Positions 35,171 through 44,182 of a stretch of 64,000 bases of DNA are shown here, one piece after another. The translations under genes were made by a program, and so were the position numbers. The notes under the pieces were generated by a model. It was given only the letters and a program-made list of their open reading frames with translations. It made no database searches and was not told the origin of the DNA. Origin of the DNA: an uncultured bacterium (lineage in GTDB: Bacteria > Cyanobacteriota > Vampirovibrionia > Gastranaerophilales > Gastranaerophilaceae); assembly GCA_902462155.1 (NCBI GenBank), contig CABQAQ010000007.1:1-64000 (forward strand). The letters run 5' to 3'. Within the stretch, counting starts at the first letter, position 1; every line of letters begins with the position of its first letter.

Positions 35171-36466
35171 ATGAAATATAAGCTTTTACCAAAACAAAAA
35201 GAATTTATTGAAGTTCCTCACGACTATACTCTTGATGTCGCTGTTTATCAGGGTGGTTTTGGTAGTGGTAAAACTTTTGCTGGCTCACTTTTAGGTATTT
35301 TGTTAGCTATTAAATTCCCTCATATTGTTGGGCTTGTTGGAGCCTTGACTTATCCTATGGTTCGAGATACTACTTTAGAAACTTACTTCGAACATTTAGC
35401 TAATATGGGCTTTAAAGAAAAAGTTCATTTCTCTTTTTCTAAATCTGAATCTAAATTAACCTTTAAAAATGGCTCTAAAATCCTTTTTAGACATCTTGAA
35501 GAACCTTCTAAACTTAAATCTTTGAATCTTGGCTTTGTTCAAATTGAGGAAATGTCCGAAATCCCAGAATCAACTTTCCTTATGCTTCTTGCTCGCTTAA
35601 GGCAAAAAGTTCGAGCCTCTTGGAAAAATTTTAGGTATAGACTTTTTGCTCATACTAATCCTGAACCTAGAAAAGGTTTTATTTATAAACATTTTGTTGC
35701 TAATAAAAAACCTAATTATCGTATTATTATTGCTCCTACTTCTCAAAATATTTATTTGCCTCAAGGCTTTTGTGATGAACTGGCTAAACTTTATGATTCT
35801 CGCTATTATAATTCTAATGTCCTTGGGCTCTGGAATGATGATGAAGATTCATCTCTAGTTGTTAAAGACTTTGATGATCATAATATCTTAGATATTTCTT
35901 ATAATCCAGAATTACCTTTACATATTTCTTGTGATTTTAATGTCGATCCTATGTGCTGGATTCTTGCTCATAAATCTGATCAAAATGTTTTCTTCTTTGA
36001 TGAAATAGCTCTTGAAAATACTACTACTTCTCACGCTTGTAATATCCTTTTCCAAAAAATTAAAAACCATAAAACTAAAATTATTATTAATGGTGATGCC
36101 TCCGGGGATAATCGTAGCTGTACTTCTGAATATACTAATTATGTTATTATTCGCAAAAAACTCCAATCTTTTGGATTTAATGATATTGATATTCATATCC
36201 GTGCTTTTAATCCTCCTATTAAAAATAGAGTTTCTGCTTTTAATTCTAGAGTCAAAAATTTTAATGGAGAATCTCATTTATTTATTAGCCCTAAATGTGA
36301 AAAATTACTTTATAATGTCTATAATCTTCGCTATAGAGAAGGTTCTTCTATTATAGATGTCCCTCTACATTATCAGATTAAGAAAAATAAAGAACTTAAA
36401 TTCTTATCTCATCCTTTTGATGCTGCATCTTACCTCGTTGAATTTTATTGGCCGATTAAGCTTTAG
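35171..36466 (+). CDS. terL: Phage terminase large subunit
   Basis: DNA-packaging ATPase and nuclease, 431 residues. Walker A GGFGSGKT at 28-35, Walker B with catalytic glutamates in LGFVQIEEM (127-128), coupling region AHTNPEP. The RNase H-like nuclease has CDFNVDP (Asp256, Asp260), INGDASGD (Asp310) and HPFDAASY (Asp417). All motor and nuclease residues are present, so the enzyme should be active. It is the last phage gene, followed by fabI. Confidence 0.93.
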   Translation: MKYKLLPKQKEFIEVPHDYTLDVAVYQGGFGSGKTFAGSLLGILLAIKFPHIVGLVGALTYPMVRDTTLETYFEHLANMGFKEKVHFSFSKSESKLTFKNGSKILFRHLEEPSKLKSLNLGFVQIEEMSEIPESTFLMLLARLRQKVRASWKNFRYRLFAHTNPEPRKGFIYKHFVANKKPNYRIIIAPTSQNIYLPQGFCDELAKLYDSRYYNSNVLGLWNDDEDSSLVVKDFDDHNILDISYNPELPLHISCDFNVDPMCWILAHKSDQNVFFFDEIALENTTTSHACNILFQKIKNHKTKIIINGDASGDNRSCTSEYTNYVIIRKKLQSFGFNDIDIHIRAFNPPIKNRVSAFNSRVKNFNGESHLFISPKCEKLLYNVYNLRYREGSSIIDVPLHYQIKKNKELKFLSHPFDAASYLVEFYWPIKL

Positions 36467-36620
36467 TTTAATCTTTTCTTTCTATTGCTCGTTCTTTTTT
36501 ACTTTTTCCTTTTTTTTCTTTGAAGGGAGTGGTGGCCTTTTTTTATTTTTTATATTATAATTCTAATTATTATTATAATTTTTTATGTTATTTTAGTTTT
36601 AGTTTAATAAGGAGATTTCT

Positions 36621-37424
36621 ATGGGCATTATGGATGGAAAAAAAGGCTTGATTTTTGGTGTTAGTAATAAGCACGGTATTGCTTTTGGCATTGCTAATGA
36701 GCTATTTAAGCAAGGGGCTCAAATTGCTTTTACTTACGCTAATGATGCTATGGAAAAAAGAGTTAAACCTATTTCTGAAGAAATGAATTCTAAACTCTGC
36801 ATTAAATGTGATGTTACTAATGAAGCTGATATTAAACTCGCTTTTGAACAATATAATTCTATTTACGGAAATCTTGATTTTGTTCTTCATGCGGTTGCTT
36901 TTGCTAATAAAGAAGACTTACAAGGCGAATTTATTAATACTTCTAAAGATGGTTGGAATCTGGCTCTTGATGTTAGCGCTTATTCTCTTGTCTCTATTTC
37001 TAGATGTGCTAAACCTTTCCTTAATCAAGGTGCTTCTATTTTGGCTCTTACTTATCTTGGTTCTGAAAAAGTTGTTGCTAATTATAACATTATGGGGGTT
37101 GCTAAAGCTGCTTTAGAAGCTTCTTCTCGCTATCTTGCTACTGATCTTGGTAAATTAGGCGTTAGAGTTAATTGCTTATCTGCAGGTGCTGTTAAAACTC
37201 TCGCTGCTAAAGGTATCTCAGGATTCGATAAAATGCTTAAAGCGGGGGCTCTTAAAGCTCCTTTAAAAAGAAATGTCTCTTTAGAGGATATTGGTAAAAC
37301 CGGACTTTATTTATTATCTGATTTATCTTCTGGGGTTACTGGTGAAGTTATTCACGTTGATGGCGGATGCCATAGTGTTTATTCTTCTATTGAAGAGATG
37401 GATATTCTTACCAGAGATTGTTAA
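36621..37424 (+). CDS. fabI: Enoyl-[acyl-carrier-protein] reductase (NADH) FabI
   Basis: Last step of each fatty-acid elongation cycle. GLIFGVSNKHGIAFGIAN is the FabI nucleotide-binding segment. YLGSEKVVANYNIMGVAKAA contains the catalytic Tyr-x6-Lys pair. RVNCLSAGAVKTLAA and GVTGEVIHVDGGCH complete the short-chain-dehydrogenase fold. 267 residues, full length. AAGGAG ribosome site and a terminator downstream. Confidence 0.95.
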   Translation: MGIMDGKKGLIFGVSNKHGIAFGIANELFKQGAQIAFTYANDAMEKRVKPISEEMNSKLCIKCDVTNEADIKLAFEQYNSIYGNLDFVLHAVAFANKEDLQGEFINTSKDGWNLALDVSAYSLVSISRCAKPFLNQGASILALTYLGSEKVVANYNIMGVAKAALEASSRYLATDLGKLGVRVNCLSAGAVKTLAAKGISGFDKMLKAGALKAPLKRNVSLEDIGKTGLYLLSDLSSGVTGEVIHVDGGCHSVYSSIEEMDILTRDC

Positions 37425-37480
37425 TTTAATTCCTAAACTCTTTATTTTTATATAAAGTTTTTAACATTTATTTTATAAAA

Positions 37481-37525
37481 AAACGATTTGTCTTGGCTAT
37501 TTTGACATTTCGTTTTTTTTTTTTT
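37481..37525 (+). terminator. Terminator of fabI
   Basis: AAACGA-TT-TGTC pairs with GACA-TT-TCGTTT across a TT/TT internal loop and runs into a 12-13 base T tract. The next gene is convergent. Confidence 0.8.
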
Positions 37526-37530
37526 GTACC

Positions 37531-37911
37531 TTATTTAGAATTCCTTTGCATAAATCTATCAACAGCATCTTCTATATCTATAGAGTTATATAAGCTATTG
37601 TTTATATCTAGCTTAGTAGAAAAAGATTTTTTCTTGTTTAATATTATATATAATTTTAATGCTAAAAATATAAATAATATTGATAAACCTACACCAGATA
37701 AACCAATTAAAAGTTTTTCAAAAATAAATGAAATCTCTTTATTCCTCTTTATTTTATCTTCATTCGTTTTTTGAATTTGTGCTTGGGATACTCTATTTAT
37801 GGATACATTTTCTCTACATTCACCTATATTATTAAAAAATAATATACATATTATTATTAATATTTTAGATATTCTTATACTACATTGTTTGTTGTTCTGT
37901 ATTATTTTCAT
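37531..37911 (-). CDS. Hypothetical single-pass membrane protein overlapping the RNase gene
   Basis: 126 residues, not recognised. An N-terminal hydrophobic stretch (SKILIIICILFFNNIGEC) looks like a signal peptide or anchor. A second membrane helix lies at about 68-90 (LLIGLSGVGLSILFIFLALK), and the C-terminal tail is cytoplasmic or periplasmic and polar. The start lies 32 bases inside the 3' end of the RNase E/G gene on the same strand, so translation is probably coupled. Confidence 0.55.
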   Translation of the reverse strand: MKIIQNNKQCSIRISKILIIICILFFNNIGECRENVSINRVSQAQIQKTNEDKIKRNKEISFIFEKLLIGLSGVGLSILFIFLALKLYIILNKKKSFSTKLDINNSLYNSIDIEDAVDRFMQRNSK

Positions 37912-39919
37912 TGATTTCGTTTTCTTCTTTAGGTGTATTCTCTTTCTTATCCTCTGTTATTTCTATTTCTTTTTTCTTACTTCTTGTTTTTCTTACTTTT
38001 GTTCCTTCAGTGGTCGCCTTTTTCTCTTTCGTTTTTGAAGATTTTGTTCCAGATACTTTTCTACTACTTTTCCTCTTTTTGACATTACTTTCTGTGTCAG
38101 TTTCCTTTATTTCGCTACTTTCTTCTTCTGATTTTGGTTCTACTGATGTCGATTCCTTTATTCCCTCTATTACTTCAACAACTTTTGTTTCCTTTTGTAA
38201 AGAATCTTCTATTCTGTTTTCTACTATTTTTTCTTCACTCTTTTGATCTTCAATAGGTACATTGTTATCTATTAATTTAGAATTTTCATTCGATTTTATT
38301 TCTTCTTCTACTTTAACTTCTTCTACATTTTCTTTTAAACTATCTTTATTGCTTATTATTTCTTGTACTTTTTTTTCTCGTTTATTATATTTGTTTTTTT
38401 TGTTCGTATTATTTTTTAAATGGCGATCTTCATTTGAATCTGTATTCTTACTTATTGTTAGGTTCTCAATATTTTTATCTTCTATTATTTCTTTTTCTAT
38501 AGTTGATATAATATCTTTTTGTAATTCATTGTCGGCCTTTATCGATATTTTATTAGTCTGTGGTGTATCTATTTCTTCTTTATCAAATAAGTGTTTATTT
38601 TTTTCCTCATTTAAAGGTTTATTATTATTTCTATTTTTATTCGACTTTTGATTACGTGGAAATTTTACTCGTGCAAATTTTGATTGATATGTATTATCTT
38701 GACTATTTGGTTGCGCAAAATTAAGTTCTTTTAATATATAACCTGTACCATTACAATTACTGCACTTTACAGAAAACATTTCTTGAATAGATTGACCTTG
38801 CCTATGACGCGTTAATTCTACTAGCCCAAAATCAGATAATTGACCTATTTGTGGTTTTGCTTTATCATCAGCTACTGCTAGTTCTAATTCTTCTAATATT
38901 TTAATTTTATCAGATCTCCTTGTCATATCTATAAAATCTATAACGACAATTCCTCCAATATTTCTTAATTTTAATTGTCGTGCTATTTCATAAGCTGATT
39001 CTACATTTGTTTTATAGATTGTTTCATCTTGGGTTGAAGAACTTGTAAATTTCCCACTATTTACATCTATTACTGTTAAGGCCTCTGTTGATTGTATGAA
39101 TAAATATCCTCCATTTTTTAAATTTACTTTTGTCTGTAATGCTAATTTTATTTCTTTATCTATATTTTTATAAATTAATAATGGCTCCGTACCTTTATAA
39201 AATGTTATTTTTTTATCCATATTCCAAGTCTGTAATAATTGTAACGCTCTTTGATATGCAAATGATGTGTCTACTATTATTTCACCTATATCTTCTGTAC
39301 AAGCTTCTCTTATTACTCTATATAATAAGTCCTGATCTCTATATAATAATGCAGGTGCCTCATAATTCTCTGCTGATGTGACTATTGTATTCCACTTCTC
39401 TAGTAATGCATCTAAATCATCTTGTATATCTGCTTCGCTTTGATTCTCTGCTTCTGTTCTTATTATTATTCCTACTCCTACAGGCTTCATTAAACTTACT
39501 ATTGATTTTAATCTGGCTCGCTCTTTATTTGATTCTATTTTTTTACTTACGTTTATTCCACTTTCTAATGGCATTAATACTAAAAATCTTCCAGGTAAAC
39601 TTATTGATGTTGTTACTCTTGGTCCTTTATGCCCTGTAGGCTCTTTTACTACTTGAACTAATAATTTCGATTTTGGCGCTATTTTATCTTTTAAGCTACC
39701 CTTTCCTATTATATCATCTGTATGTAAAAATCCCATCCTTGTTGAACCTACATCTACAAATGCTGCTTCTATACTTGGTAATATATTCTCTACTTTTGCT
39801 AAATATACATCATTTAGCAATATCTCTCCTCTATGTACAAAAAATTCGCTTACTTTACTATTCTCATCTAATACACAAGCTATATTATCTCTCTCTGCTA
39901 TTACTATTGTCTTAGACAT
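37880..39919 (-). CDS. rne: Ribonuclease E/G family protein
   Basis: Endoribonuclease for RNA decay and rRNA maturation. The N-terminal S1 domain (ILLNDVYLAKVENILPSIEA, AFVDVG) is followed by the catalytic DNase I-like region with VIDVNSGKFTSS and GGIVVIDFIDM. CSNCNGTG is the zinc-link region. Catalysis-related parts end near residue 405. The remaining roughly 270 residues are Lys/Glu/Ser-rich and disordered, a scaffold-like tail as in RNase E. It is 26 bases downstream of the radical SAM/DUF2344 gene, a common pairing. Confidence 0.93.
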   Translation of the reverse strand: MSKTIVIAERDNIACVLDENSKVSEFFVHRGEILLNDVYLAKVENILPSIEAAFVDVGSTRMGFLHTDDIIGKGSLKDKIAPKSKLLVQVVKEPTGHKGPRVTTSISLPGRFLVLMPLESGINVSKKIESNKERARLKSIVSLMKPVGVGIIIRTEAENQSEADIQDDLDALLEKWNTIVTSAENYEAPALLYRDQDLLYRVIREACTEDIGEIIVDTSFAYQRALQLLQTWNMDKKITFYKGTEPLLIYKNIDKEIKLALQTKVNLKNGGYLFIQSTEALTVIDVNSGKFTSSSTQDETIYKTNVESAYEIARQLKLRNIGGIVVIDFIDMTRRSDKIKILEELELAVADDKAKPQIGQLSDFGLVELTRHRQGQSIQEMFSVKCSNCNGTGYILKELNFAQPNSQDNTYQSKFARVKFPRNQKSNKNRNNNKPLNEEKNKHLFDKEEIDTPQTNKISIKADNELQKDIISTIEKEIIEDKNIENLTISKNTDSNEDRHLKNNTNKKNKYNKREKKVQEIISNKDSLKENVEEVKVEEEIKSNENSKLIDNNVPIEDQKSEEKIVENRIEDSLQKETKVVEVIEGIKESTSVEPKSEEESSEIKETDTESNVKKRKSSRKVSGTKSSKTKEKKATTEGTKVRKTRSKKKEIEITEDKKENTPKEENEINENNTEQQTM

Positions 39920-39945
39920 CTGTTTTCCCTTTTTCTACTTCTCTT

Positions 39946-42471
39946 TTATAGTTCTTCTAAATTTCTATCTAAAAATTTTATACGTTTTATATTATATTCT
40001 ATACTATCTCTATTTATTATATTCTCTAATAGTACATCTACTCTTATTGGTGTTATTTTTAATTCATTTTGTCCAATGTTTAATGTTAATATTATTTTAT
40101 TATCTTCTTCTATTTTAATTTCCTTTATTGATTCAGATATTTTTATTTCCTTTTCTATTCCTTTTTTATTTGTTTTTTTTATTTTAAAATCTTTATCTTC
40201 AAGTTTTTCTTTTACTTCCTCTAATGTTTTATCAAGTTCTTGCTTACTTAATATATTAAAAGTTATTTCATACACTGCATAATAGGCTAATTTGTCTATT
40301 ACTGTAGGCTTCTCTTCGTATACTCTTACATCTGTTATTTCAAATCCATTAGGAAATTTGTTTTTTAATCTCGCTTTTATTTCTTCTCCTTCTATTTTAG
40401 ATCCTATTGCAAAATCAAAATATTCGGATTCACTTTCTAAAAATAATGGAAGTGCCGATGATAATGATAATTTTGGACCTGGATTAAATCCTTTCGTAAA
40501 TTCTATATCTAAACCTGTTCTATATAATGCTTTTATTATTATGTTTTGAAGATCTAAATGAGATATATATTTTAAATTATCTATCTTCTTATATTTAACT
40601 CGTACTGTATAAAAAGTTTTATCCTCTTTTATTTTATCAGCATTTTTGGAATCGTTTTCTTCTTCTATTACTTTTTCCCTAAATTCTTCTATATCCCTTT
40701 TATCCGCAAGAACCTTTTTGACTCTTAAATTTTTGCAGACTCCACAATTTATACATCCATTTTCACAAGGCTTTATATTCTGTTCTGCTAAAGCTAATTT
40801 ATATTGTTCTTTAAACCAAGATTTATCTACTCCACAACTTATATAATCCCAAGGTAATTCTTCTTCAATATCATAAGATTTTGTTGCCAACTCCTCTAAT
40901 CTATTATCTGACAAGCTGTTTATTAAGTCGTAATTGAAATTTTCTTCCCACGATATTAAATAACCATTATTTTTATAGATTTTATAAATAAGTTCTGATA
41001 AATCTTTATCCCCTCTAGATAAAACGGCTTCTAACTGAGAAACTTTTTTATTATGAATTTTTAATTTTACATTTTTTATACCCTTCATTAAATCTCTTAA
41101 ATAATTTATTTTTTTATCAATTTCTTCTAAACTGTCTTGAGATGCAAACTCAAATGGGGTAAATGGTTTTGGTACAAATATTGATATTGAACAATTTATT
41201 TTTAATGAATCCTTTAATTTCTTTTCAGATTTTATTTCTTTTGCCTTAAAAACTATTGTCTTTATTAAATAAGACATTTCTAAAATATCTTCTAATGTCT
41301 CAGTCGGTAAACCGATCATAAAATATAACTTTATCGTACTAAAACCTGCTTTGTAAATTTCTAAAATATTATTTACTATTGTTTCTGTACTTAAATTCTT
41401 ATTTATTACATTCCTTAATCTTTGGCTCCCTGCCTCTGGCGCTAAGGTTATTGTTGCTTTCCTTACTGCATTTATATCTTTTGCTATCTTTATATTAAAT
41501 TTATCTATTCTTTGACTTGGTAGTGATATTGATATATTCTCTCTTTTATATTTACAGCTGAATCGATCTAATAATATTTCAATATTTGAATAATCATTTG
41601 ATGATAATGATAATAATGAAAACTCATCATAGCCCGTATTGTTCAATATTGTCGCTATCGAATTGTATACATCAGTTAAATTTCTTTCTCGTATTGGTAA
41701 ATTTGTATGCCCGGCTTGGCAGAATCTACACATTCTTCCACAACCTCGCCTTACTTCTACTATTGCTCTATCATGTACACATTGCGTATTTGGTACTATT
41801 GGATAATATATTTGATTTTCTTTTGTTAAATTTACAACAGCTTTTTTTACACCGATATTTTTATCTGTATACTTTTCAGAATAAACTCCTGATATTTTGC
41901 TTAGCTCTTTTATTATTTCTTCTCGTTTAAATCCTGCAGTCTTTAATCTCTTTATTTCTTTTAATATTTTTATATTTAATTCTTCACCATCTCCAATTAA
42001 AAATAAATCAATAAATCTTGACATAGGATTGGGATTATAACAACTAGGTCCGCCAGCTATTATTATTGGATCTGTTTCTTCCCTTAAATCATTGAATATA
42101 CCTATATTCGCTAATTCTAAAATCTTTAGTACTGTTGGATAAAATAATTCATACTGTAAAGAAAGTCCTATTACATCAAAGTCTTTAAGTGGTTTTTTGC
42201 TAACTATTGAGCATAACTCTAGATCGTTTTTCTTTAACTCTTCTATATAATCGTTTTGCGGAGCATAGGCTCTATCTGCATATAAATCCGGCTCTCTATT
42301 TATTAGCTCGTATAAAATTTTTAATCCAAAATTACTTACACCTATTTCATAAACATCTGGAAATACTAATACCATATTGGTTCTGGTATTATCAAATTTC
42401 TCTGTAATATTTAACTCATTTCCTATGTATTGACAAGGTTTTTTGACTTTTTTTAAAATTTTATTTTGCAT
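39946..42471 (-). CDS. B12-binding-type radical SAM protein fused to DUF2344
   Basis: 841 residues. The N-terminus (VLVFPDVYEIGVSNFGLKIL with ADRAYAP and GLSLQYELFYPTVLKILELA) is the TIGR03960-type B12-binding-like domain. RRGCGRMCRFCQAG supplies CxxxCxxC for radical SAM, then ISLPSQRID and ITLAPEAGSQRLR. The last 200 residues (YTVRVKYKKIDNLKYISHLD, then GFNPGPKLSLSSALPLFLES) are the DUF2344/TIGR03936 domain, often a separate protein elsewhere. It lies directly upstream of rne. Its reaction is unknown; the neighbourhood suggests an RNA- or ribosome-related role. Confidence 0.9.
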   Translation of the reverse strand: MQNKILKKVKKPCQYIGNELNITEKFDNTRTNMVLVFPDVYEIGVSNFGLKILYELINREPDLYADRAYAPQNDYIEELKKNDLELCSIVSKKPLKDFDVIGLSLQYELFYPTVLKILELANIGIFNDLREETDPIIIAGGPSCYNPNPMSRFIDLFLIGDGEELNIKILKEIKRLKTAGFKREEIIKELSKISGVYSEKYTDKNIGVKKAVVNLTKENQIYYPIVPNTQCVHDRAIVEVRRGCGRMCRFCQAGHTNLPIRERNLTDVYNSIATILNNTGYDEFSLLSLSSNDYSNIEILLDRFSCKYKRENISISLPSQRIDKFNIKIAKDINAVRKATITLAPEAGSQRLRNVINKNLSTETIVNNILEIYKAGFSTIKLYFMIGLPTETLEDILEMSYLIKTIVFKAKEIKSEKKLKDSLKINCSISIFVPKPFTPFEFASQDSLEEIDKKINYLRDLMKGIKNVKLKIHNKKVSQLEAVLSRGDKDLSELIYKIYKNNGYLISWEENFNYDLINSLSDNRLEELATKSYDIEEELPWDYISCGVDKSWFKEQYKLALAEQNIKPCENGCINCGVCKNLRVKKVLADKRDIEEFREKVIEEENDSKNADKIKEDKTFYTVRVKYKKIDNLKYISHLDLQNIIIKALYRTGLDIEFTKGFNPGPKLSLSSALPLFLESESEYFDFAIGSKIEGEEIKARLKNKFPNGFEITDVRVYEEKPTVIDKLAYYAVYEITFNILSKQELDKTLEEVKEKLEDKDFKIKKTNKKGIEKEIKISESIKEIKIEEDNKIILTLNIGQNELKITPIRVDVLLENIINRDSIEYNIKRIKFLDRNLEEL

Positions 42472-42647
42472 TTATTTAATTTTGATTAAACTTTTCGTTG
42501 ATCTTGAAGCATTCTATAAGCATTTATATTTCGTTCATAGATCATATACCTATTAATAAATAATATATTTTATTTATTACCTTATTTAGTCTATCATTAA
42601 TAAATTTATTTGAAAAGAGATAGTTTTTAATTTTAACAATAATATTA

Positions 42648-44078
42648 TTACATAGAATCTATAGATGTTTTTAACGTGTTTACATAATCAAGAGTATCTT
42701 CCCAAGCCGGTATAAATTCAATAGAATCTTTCAAAACTTCTTTTGGAATGCCTGCGTGATGAATTGATGGTATTAATTCGCTTGCTTTTATTTTTATTGC
42801 ACTATTTATATTATCATCAGTATCATTACATATAAATATATTTTCTCCAAGTAATCCTTTCTTTACTCCAATAACTGTAATCTCATGACCATTTATTACT
42901 TGGTTTGAATTGTCAAATGATGTTATTCCAACTATTACATTATGCCCAGAATTTACTGAATCTACTATATGCTTTTCTATTGTTTTTAAATCACATATCC
43001 TATCTACAAGTCTTGCATTTTCATCTAGCACCTGATAAATAAGAGAAACCTTATTCTTATCTTCCACAATTGCTTCTGTAAAATTCTTTTCTGTTTCTGT
43101 TAAACCTCTTTTGTCTAAATTAAAAGCACTGTCGCTTGTATCTGTTAAGGTGTTATATGTCTGTTGTGATCCTATATTCATAAATGTTGATTGCATTAAT
43201 ACATCAATTATAGATCGCTCATTCTTGTTCCTATAACTACTCTGTATTCTCGCTTTTATGATGGCATTCCTATCCGGTTTAAGTATTACAGTCGCTCTAT
43301 CCCAATCGTCTATTTTGTACGGTATCTTAAATTCATTAAGAAATGTTAAAGCCTCTGCTTTACTTTCTGATATGCTATTTAACTTGATTTTTTTTGTTAC
43401 TTGCATCTTTTGGGAACTTAATTCTTCTGCCATACGTGTGAATTCCGCAGGCATTTTATGGGCTAAATTGAATTCCATACTAGCTGCTACACAACAACTA
43501 GATTGATTCGATAATGTCTTATTTGTAAATACATTACTTACTGCATTATTTGATAACACAGGTGTTTGAAATCCTTTGGGATTCTCTATAATTATATTTT
43601 TTATATGACTAGGTATATCTCCAAATTTTTGAGTAATAGAAAATGGATTTGCTAAAGCCTCTATTGTCTCTTTTAAAACTTTTTTATTATCTATTCCTTC
43701 TATACGCTCAGTTGTTGCCATTTTATGTAAATTATCAAGTACAGATGTCTTATCATTTGAGTTGTTGTTTTGTAACACTCCAGTTTTTAATAAAAAGTTT
43801 AGATTCTTTATTGTTTCTCTATCACATTTTGATGTAATATCATTGAACTTCTTTTTCTCTTCCTCTGTTCTTAATGAAGCACAAAAATTTATATTATAAT
43901 TCTTTGCATAACAACTGGCTTGATAATTATTTTTTATTGCTTTACTTTCGATATTACTGCGAATATTTGTTATATTATCATCAGGTATTCCATTTGTTGT
44001 ATCTACTTTCTTTTGCTCTATAGGTACACTTTGATATGGATTTACTATGAAATTTTTATTAATATTAAAACTTAACAC
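42648..44078 (-). CDS. Putative papain-fold cysteine protease, lineage-specific
   Basis: 476 residues. NQSSCCVAASMEF (Gln192, Cys195/196) followed much later by INGHEITVIGVKKG (His398) and FICNDTDD (Asn418/Asp419) gives the Gln-Cys...His...Asn order of papain/C39-type peptidases. The N-terminal 190 residues are polar and helical, with NINFCAS at 62-68, similar to SSINFKAG in the protein at 57917. No classical signal peptide. It is monocistronic, with free DNA on both sides. Protease activity is inferred from motif order only. Confidence 0.5.
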   Translation of the reverse strand: MLSFNINKNFIVNPYQSVPIEQKKVDTTNGIPDDNITNIRSNIESKAIKNNYQASCYAKNYNINFCASLRTEEEKKKFNDITSKCDRETIKNLNFLLKTGVLQNNNSNDKTSVLDNLHKMATTERIEGIDNKKVLKETIEALANPFSITQKFGDIPSHIKNIIIENPKGFQTPVLSNNAVSNVFTNKTLSNQSSCCVAASMEFNLAHKMPAEFTRMAEELSSQKMQVTKKIKLNSISESKAEALTFLNEFKIPYKIDDWDRATVILKPDRNAIIKARIQSSYRNKNERSIIDVLMQSTFMNIGSQQTYNTLTDTSDSAFNLDKRGLTETEKNFTEAIVEDKNKVSLIYQVLDENARLVDRICDLKTIEKHIVDSVNSGHNVIVGITSFDNSNQVINGHEITVIGVKKGLLGENIFICNDTDDNINSAIKIKASELIPSIHHAGIPKEVLKDSIEFIPAWEDTLDYVNTLKTSIDSM

Positions 44079-44182
44079 ACACTTTTACCATTTTTTTATA
44101 TTAAAATAAAAACATACCTTTTTAAAAATTTGTCAATTTGCTTTAATTTATATTAAGAAAGTTTACAAATAAAAATAATTTA

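Noticed and set aside
37911..40549. Several hydrophobic plus-strand open frames opposite rne and the radical SAM gene
   Set aside because: They are antisense shadows of Lys/Glu-rich minus-strand coding sequence, which reads as Phe/Ser/Leu-rich on the other strand.
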